Source: Croceibacterium_A sp035555595
Lineage (GTDB): Bacteria > Pseudomonadota > Alphaproteobacteria > Sphingomonadales > Sphingomonadaceae
DNA: 47,490 nucleotides
NCBI GenBank assembly: GCA_035555595.1
Contig: DATMGK010000041.1
Span: 1 to 47,490 of the forward strand
Reading direction: 5' to 3'
Shown here: one piece after another, positions 32,468 through 41,248 of the stretch
Layout: every line of letters starts with the position of its first letter
Position numbering within the stretch: position 1 is the first letter of the stretch
Position numbers and translations under genes: made by a program
The notes under the pieces: generated by a model
Seen by the model: the letters and a program-made list of their open reading frames with translations, nothing else
The model's database searches: none
What the model was told of the DNA's origin: nothing

Positions 32468-33769
32468 CTAAACCGCCTCCAGCGCCTGCCTGAAGTCTGC
32501 GATCAGGTCGTCGGCGTCCTCTATGCCGACGGAGATGCGGACGAGGTTGTTCGTGATGCCGAGTTGAGCCTTGCGTTCATCCGGCACTGACAGGTGCGTC
32601 ATTGCGGCCGGATGGCTGGCCAGCGTTTCCGTGCCGCCAAGGCTGACGGCCAGTTTGGCAACCTTCAGCGCGTCGAGGAAGCGGAAGCTTTCCGCCTCTC
32701 CGCCCTTGATGAACAGGCTGAAGGTGCTGCCGGGGCCGGTGCAGTGCCGGTCATAGATGTCCTTCTGCCGCCCTTCGCCCAGCAGGCCGAGGAAGCCGAC
32801 ACCGTCGACCTTGGGATGGTCTTTCAGGAAGTCGCACACCTTGATGGCGTTTTCGGTCGCCCGCTGCATCCTGATTTCCAGCGTTTCCAGACTGCGGAGC
32901 AGCATCCACGCGGTGTTGGGATCGCAGATGCCGCCCATCGTGTTACGCAGCGCACGCACCCGGTCCAGCCAGTGCCGCGCGCCGACCACACCGCCCGCCA
33001 CGAGATCGGAATGGCCGCCCGCATACTTGGTCAGTGAGTAGGCGACGATGTCCGCCCCGTGATCCAGCGGGCTTTGCCACAAGGGGCCGAGGAAGGTGTT
33101 GTCGATCGCGATCGGTGTCTGGTCCGGGTCGAACGCCGCGTCGCGGGCGTCGCGCACCGCCTCCACATCGACCAGCGCATTGGTCGGGTTGCCGGGGCTT
33201 TCGAGGTAGATCATCGCCACCCGGCCACCCGTTTCAGCGGCCTTCGCAACGGCCCGCGCGATGACGGCGTCGATTTCAGCCCGCGTCGCACCAGCCGGGA
33301 AATCGACGTAGCCGACCCCGAAGCGCGATAGCACATTGGCCACGAAGCCTTCGCTTGCCGCATAGAGCGGGCCGGAGTGGACGATCACGTCGCCCTGCCG
33401 GCAGAAGGCCATCATCAGCGTACAGATCGCGGTCATGCCGCTGGAGAACACCAGCGCATCTTCCGCCCCGTCCCACACGCTGAGGCGGTCTTCCAGTATC
33501 TCCTGATTGGGGCCGTTGAAGCGCGAATAGATCAGCCCGTCGGTGCCGCCCGCGCGCCTGCCGGTGATGCCTTCGAAGTGGCGTTTGCCGGCCTCCGCGC
33601 TCTCAAACACGAACGTGCTGGTGAGGAAGATCGGCGGCTTCAGCGCGCGTTCGGACAGCACGGGATCATAGCCGTGGCCCATCATCAGGGTGGATGGTTT
33701 CAACTCCCGGCCGCCGAGCGTGGTGACTTCGGGCCGGGGCTTGCTGCGCTGAACGGGGCGATCGGTCAT
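32468..33769 (-). CDS. Cystathionine gamma-synthase family PLP enzyme
   Basis: The 433-residue enzyme has the PLP-binding Lys248 in YSLTKYAGGHSD, the substrate-site YSRFNGPNQEILE (81-93), SGMTAI (110-115), YLESPGNP (188-195) and IDNTF (222-226). It is 30-50 residues longer than MetB/MetC/MGL because of an N-terminal extension. Family members do gamma-replacement, beta- or gamma-elimination; the exact reaction is not resolved from sequence. Upstream is a long non-coding region with tandem and phased repeats that may regulate it. Confidence 0.88.
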   Translation of the reverse strand: MTDRPVQRSKPRPEVTTLGGRELKPSTLMMGHGYDPVLSERALKPPIFLTSTFVFESAEAGKRHFEGITGRRAGGTDGLIYSRFNGPNQEILEDRLSVWDGAEDALVFSSGMTAICTLMMAFCRQGDVIVHSGPLYAASEGFVANVLSRFGVGYVDFPAGATRAEIDAVIARAVAKAAETGGRVAMIYLESPGNPTNALVDVEAVRDARDAAFDPDQTPIAIDNTFLGPLWQSPLDHGADIVAYSLTKYAGGHSDLVAGGVVGARHWLDRVRALRNTMGGICDPNTAWMLLRSLETLEIRMQRATENAIKVCDFLKDHPKVDGVGFLGLLGEGRQKDIYDRHCTGPGSTFSLFIKGGEAESFRFLDALKVAKLAVSLGGTETLASHPAAMTHLSVPDERKAQLGITNNLVRISVGIEDADDLIADFRQALEAV

Positions 33770-33838
33770 GGTTTCATCCGTAACCCTTTCCCGACGGGCG
33801 AGCCAATGGAATCACGGCAGCCCGCACCCCGCTGCGGG

Positions 33839-33856
33839 TGTTGACACTGTTGACAC
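33839..33856. repeat. Tandem TGTTGACAC nonamer
   Basis: Two exact, abutting copies of TGTTGACAC (33839-33847 and 33848-33856) lie 70 bases upstream of the PLP gene start. Read on minus they give GTGTCAACA twice. This may be a regulator site or part of its promoter. Confidence 0.6.
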
Positions 33857-33902
33857 GGTCCTGAGCGGAAACGGGCTTGATCCGTCACCTTGAGGGCAAA
33901 AA

Positions 33903-33997
33903 GTGTCGCTTTGCGGCGTGCGCGTGTCACTTTTTGTGCGGGAGAGTCGCTTTGGGATGCGCGGCGGTGTCGCTTTGTAGGGAAAGGTGTCGCCCTG
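33903..33997. repeat. Five phased direct repeats of GTGTCGCTTTG
   Basis: Copies begin at 33903, 33924, 33944, 33967 and 33987 (GTGTCGCTTTG, GTGTCACTTTTTG, GAGTCGCTTTG, GTGTCGCTTTG, GTGTCGCCCTG). Spacings of 21, 20, 23 and 20 are about two helical turns, so equivalent bases face the same side of the DNA. Confidence 0.65.
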
Positions 33998-34086
33998 GGC
34001 GACGCGTCGTCTGAGGGGCGGGTCAGCATACCGCCACTGTGCACGGATGAGGTGTCTGTAGGAAAGTGCGGGCGTTGGCGCGCTGG

Positions 34087-34106
34087 ATTCCCGCCTTCGC
34101 GGGAAT
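34087..34106. repeat. REP-type hairpin
   Basis: Perfect 8-bp arms ATTCCCGC and GCGGGAAT around CTTC, preceded by CTGG and followed by GAC. From memory this TGGATTCCCGC...GCGGGAATGAC form is a common proteobacterial intergenic palindrome. Confidence 0.65.
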
Positions 34107-34149
34107 GACGAAGGATGGGCGGAGGTGGAGGCAGAGGGGCCGAATTGCT

Positions 34150-34167
34150 CCCCGGCCGGAGCCGGGG
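34150..34167 (-). terminator. GC hairpin downstream of infC
   Basis: Seven-base arms CCCCGGC and GCCGGGG around CGGA lie about 37 bases past the infC stop (minus strand). No T-run follows, so it may be a weak terminator or a REP element. Confidence 0.4.
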
Positions 34168-34203
34168 CGCAATGGGTGTGTGATGAGGCGGCGTCAGCCT
34201 GCC

Positions 34204-34725
34204 TTATTTCGGTGCGAGCACCATGAGCATCTGGCGGCCTTCGAGGCGCGGATAGGCTTCGATCTTGGCGATTTCCGCCACGTCTTCCTGCACCCGCTTC
34301 AGCAGGTTCATGCCCAGTTCCTGGTGAGCCATTTCACGGCCGCGGAAGCGCAAGGTCATCTTCACCTTGTCGCCTTCTTCGATGAATTTCACCACGTTGC
34401 GCATCTTCACGTCGTAGTCGTGATCATCGATGTTCGGACGCATCTTGATCTCTTTGATCTGCTGCGTCTTCTGCGTCTTGCGCGCGGCGTTGGCTTTCTT
34501 CTGCGCTTCGTAGCGGTGTTTGCCAACGTCGAGGAACTTGCACACCGGCGGATCGGCGTTCGGCGAAACCTCGACAAGGTTCAGCCCCAGGTCGTTTGCC
34601 TGTTCGATCGCTTCGCGCGTGTACATGACGCCGATGTTCTCGCCGTTTTCATCGATCACGCGGACTTTGTCCGCCTGGATCATGTTATCGAAGCGAGGGC
34701 CGGACTTTACCGGGGGCGCAAGCAT
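34204..34725 (-). CDS. infC: Translation initiation factor IF-3
   Basis: The 173-residue form (ATG at 34725) has both IF-3 domains: VRVIDENGENIGVMYTREAIEQA and the linker YEAQKKANAARKTQ, then KEIKMRPNIDDHDYDVKMRN and FRGREMAHQELG. It binds the 30S subunit and discriminates start codons. The frame stays open for 13 further basic codons to an ATT at 34764, after an in-frame TAA; infC often uses ATT as an autoregulatory start, so the true protein may begin there. No clear ribosome site supports either start. rpmI and rplT do not follow in this window. Confidence 0.95.
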   Translation of the reverse strand: MLAPPVKSGPRFDNMIQADKVRVIDENGENIGVMYTREAIEQANDLGLNLVEVSPNADPPVCKFLDVGKHRYEAQKKANAARKTQKTQQIKEIKMRPNIDDHDYDVKMRNVVKFIEEGDKVKMTLRFRGREMAHQELGMNLLKRVQEDVAEIAKIEAYPRLEGRQMLMVLAPK

Positions 34726-34838
34726 GCGCCGGGGAGGACGTGGTATGGGGCGATCTCCATGAATCGGTTTTTGAAGTGGCGCTACTTAGTGCGTAACGGC
34801 TCCCTCCGCTAGGGGGTTACGCACGGGCGCGCAGAGGG

Positions 34839-35531
34839 TCAGGCCGTGGCCTGCCAAAGGGGGAAGCGGGCCAGTTTTCCCTTCACCGGCAACAGCGCCT
34901 CTATAACCCGCGCCGGTTGCAGCGCAGCGACGATTGCCGGGTTGGCCGCGTTCATCCCCCCGGTCAGCGCGCCGAAGGCCGGAAGCACCATCCGCCCGCC
35001 GCCATCGGCCGTGCGGCTGACCACCGCACAGGGGCGGCGGATGGCGCGATCGCGCACCCTGACCTGCAAGCGCGGATGATAATGGCCGGACAGTTCGGGC
35101 CGTGTTTCGCCCGCCATGGCCTGATGGCGCAGGACGAAGCCCGCGATCACCAGTTCGGTTGCCAATGCGCCGCCTGAGCGTGCCTCCATCGCGGAATCGT
35201 GATTGCCGGTGATCCACACCCAGTCCGTGGCGCGGGTAAGCGCGGCGAGCATTCCGGCCGCGTGAGGTTCCAGCCGATCGGCCCCGGCGGAATCGTGGAA
35301 ATTGTCGCCCAGCGTGAATACCCGCCGCGCGCCCGTTTCGCGAATGGCGAGGGCGAGCCGTTCCAGCGTTTCGCGGCTGTCATAGGGCGGCAGGGGCTGG
35401 CCGTGACGGGCGAAGAAGCTGGCCTTTTCCAGATGCAGGTCCGCCACCAGCAGCGCCTGTTCGCGCGGCCAGTAGAGCGCGCGAACAGTGGTGAGGACGA
35501 ATTCTTCACCCGCGAACGAAAAGGGAACCAT
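34839..35531 (-). CDS. pdeM: PdeM-type metallophosphoesterase
   Basis: From the ATG at 35531 (ribosome site AAGGGAGA) the product has 230 residues with the calcineurin-like metal motifs VADLHLEKASFFARHG (Asp-His), LGDNFHDS, GNHD and GHYHP, plus the LPAFGALTGGMN tail. This pattern matches the ligase-associated DNA damage response nuclease PdeM. Its usual partners (ATP-dependent ligase, helicase, exonuclease) are not adjacent here, so it may act alone or with distant genes. It is divergent from hemF. Confidence 0.85.
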   Translation of the reverse strand: MVPFSFAGEEFVLTTVRALYWPREQALLVADLHLEKASFFARHGQPLPPYDSRETLERLALAIRETGARRVFTLGDNFHDSAGADRLEPHAAGMLAALTRATDWVWITGNHDSAMEARSGGALATELVIAGFVLRHQAMAGETRPELSGHYHPRLQVRVRDRAIRRPCAVVSRTADGGGRMVLPAFGALTGGMNAANPAIVAALQPARVIEALLPVKGKLARFPLWQATA

Positions 35532-35658
35532 GCGTCTCCCTTGCCCCTGCCCGGACGCTTTGGCAAGGGAACCGGGGCGCTTGAGGCTCGTCAATGCGGC
35601 GAGCCGATCCGCGCGGCAGGCGTGGGCCATGACAGACCCTTCGCAGCGAGAGGATACG

Positions 35659-36516
35659 ATGACCGACTGGCAAACCAATACCGCCCGCGCGAAGGAATGG
35701 TTCGAAAGCCTGCGCGACCGCATCTGCGCGGAGTTCGAGGCGATCGAGCGCGAGGCGGGCAGCGATGCGGCGTTCGATTATCTGGCCTGGGACCGCGAGG
35801 AGGAAGGCAACGCCAGCCCCGGCGGCGGTGTACGCGGCCTGATGAAGGGCAAAGTGTTCGAGAAAGTGGGCGTGAACGTTTCCACCGTGCGCGGCCAGTT
35901 CCCCGAACAGTTCGCGGGCACGATCAACGGCGCCAGCGCGGAAAGCCCCGGCTTTACCGCGACGGGCATCAGCCTGGTCGCCCACATGACCAATCCGCAT
36001 GTGCCCGCCGTGCATATGAACACGCGGTTCCTGACCACCGGCAAGGCGTGGTTCGGCGGCGGGGCGGACCTGAACGCGCCGATCCCCTATGCCGAGGATA
36101 CCGAGGAATTCCACGCCCGGTTCCGCGCCGCCTGCGCCGCGCATAACCCGACCTATTACGAACGGTTCAAGAAATGGGCCGACGAGTATTTCTTCATCCC
36201 CCATCGCGGCGTGGCGCGGGGCGAGGGCGGTATCTTCTATGACCACATGGAATGCGCGGATGAGGCCGAATGGGAACGCAATTTCGCCTTCACCCGCGAC
36301 GTGGGAGAGGCATTCCTGGATGTGTTCCCGCGCATCGTGCGCAAGCGGATGGGCACGGAATGGACGCCTGAGGACAAGGAGCAGCAGCTGATCTGGCGCG
36401 GCCGCTATGCCGAATTCAACCTGGTGTACGACCGGGGCACCTTGTTCGGCCTGAAAACAGGTGGCAACATCGACGCCATCCTGATGAGCCTGCCGCCCGA
36501 GGTGAAGTGGAGCTGA
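35659..36516 (+). CDS. hemF: Oxygen-dependent coproporphyrinogen III oxidase
   Basis: The 285-residue enzyme decarboxylates coproporphyrinogen III to protoporphyrinogen IX in haem synthesis, using O2. It has GGGVRGLMKGKVFEKVGVN, HMTNPHVPAVHMNTRF, WFGGGADLNAPIPY and the C-terminal RGRYAEFNLVYDRGTLFGLKTGGN. The start at 35659 has GAGAGG five bases upstream; an in-frame ATG at 35629 would add ten residues. Confidence 0.96.
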   Translation: MTDWQTNTARAKEWFESLRDRICAEFEAIEREAGSDAAFDYLAWDREEEGNASPGGGVRGLMKGKVFEKVGVNVSTVRGQFPEQFAGTINGASAESPGFTATGISLVAHMTNPHVPAVHMNTRFLTTGKAWFGGGADLNAPIPYAEDTEEFHARFRAACAAHNPTYYERFKKWADEYFFIPHRGVARGEGGIFYDHMECADEAEWERNFAFTRDVGEAFLDVFPRIVRKRMGTEWTPEDKEQQLIWRGRYAEFNLVYDRGTLFGLKTGGNIDAILMSLPPEVKWS

Positions 36517-36524
36517 CGCAGGGT

Positions 36525-36830
36525 TTAACCTCTGCCTGCCAGCATTTCCCGAACGAGCGCAGGTTTTCTGGCGATCATCGCGAGCAGGACCTGTGCCGGG
36601 CCGGTTGGCCGCCGCCTGCCCTGTTCCCAATTGAGCAAAGTCCCTTTTGCGACGCCGATGCTGCGTGCGAAGGCGGCTTGCGACAAGCCGGTGCTGGCAC
36701 GGATTTGCGCCACATCGACGTCCGGTACTTCGATATGATGCACGCGCGCGCCCGTTTCCCGGCCCTCTGCATAGGCGATGGCTTCTTCAAGACCGGCAGC
36801 AATGCTGTTGTAAGCCTTGCCCATGTTCAT
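36525..36830 (-). CDS. Antitoxin, HTH (NadS/HigA-like)
   Basis: The 101-residue protein has a C-terminal helix-turn-helix domain (IRASTGLSQAAFARSIGVAKGTLLNWEQGRRRPTGPAQVLL), as in NadS-type antitoxins, and an N-terminal EAIAYAEGRETGARVHHIEVPDVD that would wrap the toxin. It starts four bases inside the toxin gene, so toxin precedes antitoxin. It probably represses the shared promoter through the palindrome at 37177-37192. Confidence 0.88.
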   Translation of the reverse strand: MNMGKAYNSIAAGLEEAIAYAEGRETGARVHHIEVPDVDVAQIRASTGLSQAAFARSIGVAKGTLLNWEQGRRRPTGPAQVLLAMIARKPALVREMLAGRG

Positions 36831-37159
36831 TCTCCGTAATGTGCAAGCAGTTGCCTGCTTAATTCGACCGCCGCCGTCAGTTCCGCCTGAGACAGATTAG
36901 CCTTCTCGTTTTTCGCGAACACCGTCACCAGAAACAGCGGCAGGGCGGTTCCTCCGAACACATATATCGTCCTGTATCCGCCACTTTTGCCGCCACCTGC
37001 CTTCGCGAACCTCACCTTGCACAACCCTCCGCCCAGTGGCGTTCCCGCTTCGGGATTGGTTGCCAGATAGCTGACCAGTTCTACACGCTCAGCGTCGGTC
37101 ATGATGGACTTGGCGCGGCGCAGGAATTCCGGCAGTTCGACAACTGTCTGTAAAGTCAT
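36827..37159 (-). CDS. Toxin, RelE/HigB family
   Basis: The 110-residue RelE-fold protein has ELPEFLRRAKSIMTDAERVELVSYLATNPEAGTPLGGGLCKVRFAKAG with KSGGYRTIYVF and VFAKNEKANLSQAE. RelE-family toxins cleave ribosome-bound mRNA. The ATG has no ribosome site, and a strong promoter ends just before it, so the mRNA is probably leaderless. Paired with the HTH antitoxin by a four-base overlap. Confidence 0.9.
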   Translation of the reverse strand: MTLQTVVELPEFLRRAKSIMTDAERVELVSYLATNPEAGTPLGGGLCKVRFAKAGGGKSGGYRTIYVFGGTALPLFLVTVFAKNEKANLSQAELTAAVELSRQLLAHYGE

Positions 37160-37164
37160 GCAGC

Positions 37165-37198
37165 TATATACGCCAATGACGCATATGCGTCAATGACG
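37165..37198 (-). promoter_or_regulatory. Toxin-antitoxin promoter and operator
   Basis: On the minus strand TTGACG (plus 37188-37193) and TATATA (plus 37165-37170) are separated by 17 bases, a near-consensus promoter. The spacer and -35 hold the 16-bp palindrome TGACGCATATGCGTCA (37177-37192), and CAATGACG is repeated at 37174-37181 and 37191-37198. TATATA ends six bases before the first base of the toxin ATG. Confidence 0.8.
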
Positions 37199-37216
37199 TA
37201 CTCGAGGAAGCCCGAT

Positions 37217-37645
37217 ATGCACCGCCTTACCCTATCCCAGTCGAACGCCCTGATCGAAGCCGCGCTGGCGCATGGGGCTGAGCTTGGCCTGAAGCCGCTG
37301 ACCGTTACTGTGCATGATCCGGGCGGGCATCTGATCGCGTGCCAGCGGCAGGACGGGGCGTCCAATATGCGCGTCAAGCTGGCCGGGGGGAAGGCCGCCG
37401 GGGCGCTGGCGCTGGGGGTTTCCAGCCGCACGATCGGCGACATGGCGGTGGAGCGGCCGCACTTTGTCGCTGCGGTCGATACGATGAGCGAAGGCGGCAT
37501 GGTCCCGGCAGCGGGCGGGGTTATCGTGTGCGACGCGCAGGGCGTGGTGATCGGGGCCATCGGCGTGACCGGCGATACCAGCGACAATGACGAGGCATGT
37601 GCGCTGGCGGCCATCGCCAGCCTGAACCTCAGGCCGAAGAACTGA
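37217..37645 (+). CDS. HbpS/GlcG-like haem-binding family protein
   Basis: The 142-residue protein matches the GlcG/HbpS family: LSQSNALIEAALAHGAELGLKPLTVTVHDPGGHLIACQRQD, AGGKAAGALALGVSSR and the C-terminal GVVIGAIGVTGDTSDNDEACALAA. Members bind haem or sit in glycolate operons without catalytic activity. The start at 37217 has GAGGAA six bases upstream; an ATG at 37193 lies inside the toxin-antitoxin operator. Its end overlaps the diguanylate cyclase gene by 17 bases, tail to tail. Confidence 0.87.
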   Translation: MHRLTLSQSNALIEAALAHGAELGLKPLTVTVHDPGGHLIACQRQDGASNMRVKLAGGKAAGALALGVSSRTIGDMAVERPHFVAAVDTMSEGGMVPAAGGVIVCDAQGVVIGAIGVTGDTSDNDEACALAAIASLNLRPKN

Positions 37646-39149
37646 CCTGATCGATCGCGGTGTCGCCGGGTGTCGCGGCGACCACGCGGTTTCTGCCGCC
37701 CCGCTTGGCCTGATAGAGCGCGCTGTCGGCGGCGGCGGTGAGGACGGTGGGATCATCCCCATCCGGCCCTTCAATGCAGCCGACGCCGATGCTGACGGTG
37801 ACCGTCCCCCCTTGCGCGGAGGCGGGGAGGGACTGCTGGGCAATCTTCTGGCGCATCCACTGGGCTACGCGAATGGCGTCGTCCTGCGTGGTGTTGGGCA
37901 GGATCACCGCGAATTCCTCACCCCCATAGCGTGCGACAACATCTGTCTTGCGCTGGACGCAGCCGGAAAGAATGCGACCGACATCGCGCAGGCAGCGGTC
38001 GCCGGCGGGGTGGCCCAGAGTGTCGTTCAGCCGCTTGAAGTAATCGATATCGATCATCAGCAGGGCCAGTTCGCCCCCGTACCTGCGGGCGCGGTTCCAT
38101 TCGCTATCCAGCGCTTCATCGAAGGTTCGGCGATTGGCGAGGCCGGTGAGCCCGTCGGTGCGGGCAAGCGCGGCGAGTGCGGCGCGTTCGTCGTATCCGC
38201 TGACCTGCATCAGGATCGATCGCAAGCCATAGCCGAATAGCGCGGCAGCGAAGCCGATGATGCCGAGAATGGGACGATAAAATACCAGCGAGGCCGATAC
38301 CGCGAGAAGCGCGGTGGGTAACATCATGGGGCTGCCGGCGGCGACAAAGCTGACGAAACCGTCGGATGCAGGCTTTTCCCGTGCAGGAACGATGCCGCCG
38401 GGTGCGAGCAGGGCGAGAGCCGCCAGCAGTATGAATGGAACGCCAATGATCGCGTCGTTCCATGTGCCGTAACCCTCGTCAGAGGCGAAGTGATTTATAC
38501 CGACCGCAACGACCATGTAGAGAATCGAGTAGATGGCCAGAAAGCGGAAGAAGGTCTGTTCGGCTGCTTCGCGCGCGGCGCGCCAGCGCAAGGTGGCGAA
38601 CACCGCGATGAACGCGTTCTCAATATCGAACATCAGCCGCAGTTTCAGGAAGCCCTCCTCACTCGCACCCGCAAGAGTGGCGAACGTGAAGGTGTGGGCG
38701 AAGAACAGCGCGCCCAGCGTAAGCGCCAGCGCGGCATCGACCATCCATGCCCGCCACTGATCGCGGACCGGGCTGGCGCAGATGAAGATCAGCGGCACAC
38801 CATAAAGAACGAACAGCAGCAGCCCCAGCGCGCCTTCGCTATCGAAGCCGGTGAGCAGTTCCGCGCCCATCGTGGCACCCATCCCGAGGGACCACAGCAG
38901 AAGCGCGGCGGCCAGCGCCGTCCAGAGCGCCGATTCAGGAGAGGAGCGGGATCGCAGAAAACACATCAGGGCCGCGATGGCGGGCGCGGCGATGAGCATG
39001 ACGTAGGAAAATATTCTTGCCGAAGACGGGAAAAGAACGATCCCGAGCCAGTGAAGCAAAGGAAACGCGGCGAGAAACACGACGCCTGAAAGTCGCCAGT
39101 GTGCAACCGGATGAGTTCTACGCCGGGCCTCGCCGGAAAATCGGGTCAT
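37629..39149 (-). CDS. Membrane diguanylate cyclase (GGDEF)
   Basis: The 506-residue protein has about nine hydrophobic helices in residues 20-310, then a cytoplasmic GGDEF domain (about 328-490) with the active GGEEF at 409-413 and the inhibitory RxxD site (RKTD, 400-403). It should make cyclic di-GMP and be product-inhibited. TDGLTGLANRR starts the catalytic domain. No ligand-binding fold is recognisable in the membrane part. Ribosome site GGGAG precedes the ATG. Confidence 0.93.
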   Translation of the reverse strand: MTRFSGEARRRTHPVAHWRLSGVVFLAAFPLLHWLGIVLFPSSARIFSYVMLIAAPAIAALMCFLRSRSSPESALWTALAAALLLWSLGMGATMGAELLTGFDSEGALGLLLFVLYGVPLIFICASPVRDQWRAWMVDAALALTLGALFFAHTFTFATLAGASEEGFLKLRLMFDIENAFIAVFATLRWRAAREAAEQTFFRFLAIYSILYMVVAVGINHFASDEGYGTWNDAIIGVPFILLAALALLAPGGIVPAREKPASDGFVSFVAAGSPMMLPTALLAVSASLVFYRPILGIIGFAAALFGYGLRSILMQVSGYDERAALAALARTDGLTGLANRRTFDEALDSEWNRARRYGGELALLMIDIDYFKRLNDTLGHPAGDRCLRDVGRILSGCVQRKTDVVARYGGEEFAVILPNTTQDDAIRVAQWMRQKIAQQSLPASAQGGTVTVSIGVGCIEGPDGDDPTVLTAAADSALYQAKRGGRNRVVAATPGDTAIDQVSSSA

Positions 39150-39269
39150 AGCTACTCCCGACTCGGTTTATCCGGGATGATGCCTAAAAGTTCCTGAAAA
39201 ATCATATGGGGAGATGCCCTGTTACGCCACCGGGCGGTGAAGAATTGACGCATCGTGCATCCTGACCCT

Positions 39270-39285
39270 AGTTACCGCAGTAACT
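39270..39285. promoter_or_regulatory. Short palindrome upstream of the M1 peptidase gene
   Basis: AGTTAC-CGCA-GTAACT is a perfect 6-bp inverted repeat ending 15 bases before the ATG. It could be an operator or a leader hairpin. Confidence 0.35.
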
Positions 39286-39300
39286 TTCCCGGAGATTGTC

Positions 39301-41193
<1,893 letters not shown>

Positions 41194-41248
41194 CGCCTGT
41201 GGCGCAACCCGGGGCGGATTGAACCGCGCCGGATTGCGCCATCAAGCC

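Larger units (their letters stand above)
33770..34203. other. Non-coding region, 434 bases, repeats and hairpins
   Basis: It lies upstream of the PLP gene and downstream of infC, with no convincing ORF on either strand. It contains a hairpin (33821-33838), a tandem nonamer (33839-33856), five phased GTGTCGCTTTG-like repeats (33903-33997) and two GC hairpins near infC. I could not match it to a known SAM riboswitch by eye. Confidence 0.6.

Noticed and set aside
33770..33860. Possible SAM or SAH riboswitch before the PLP enzyme
   Set aside because: A hairpin is present, but I could not match the conserved core of SAM-II, SAM-V or SAH riboswitches by eye. A covariance-model scan would decide.
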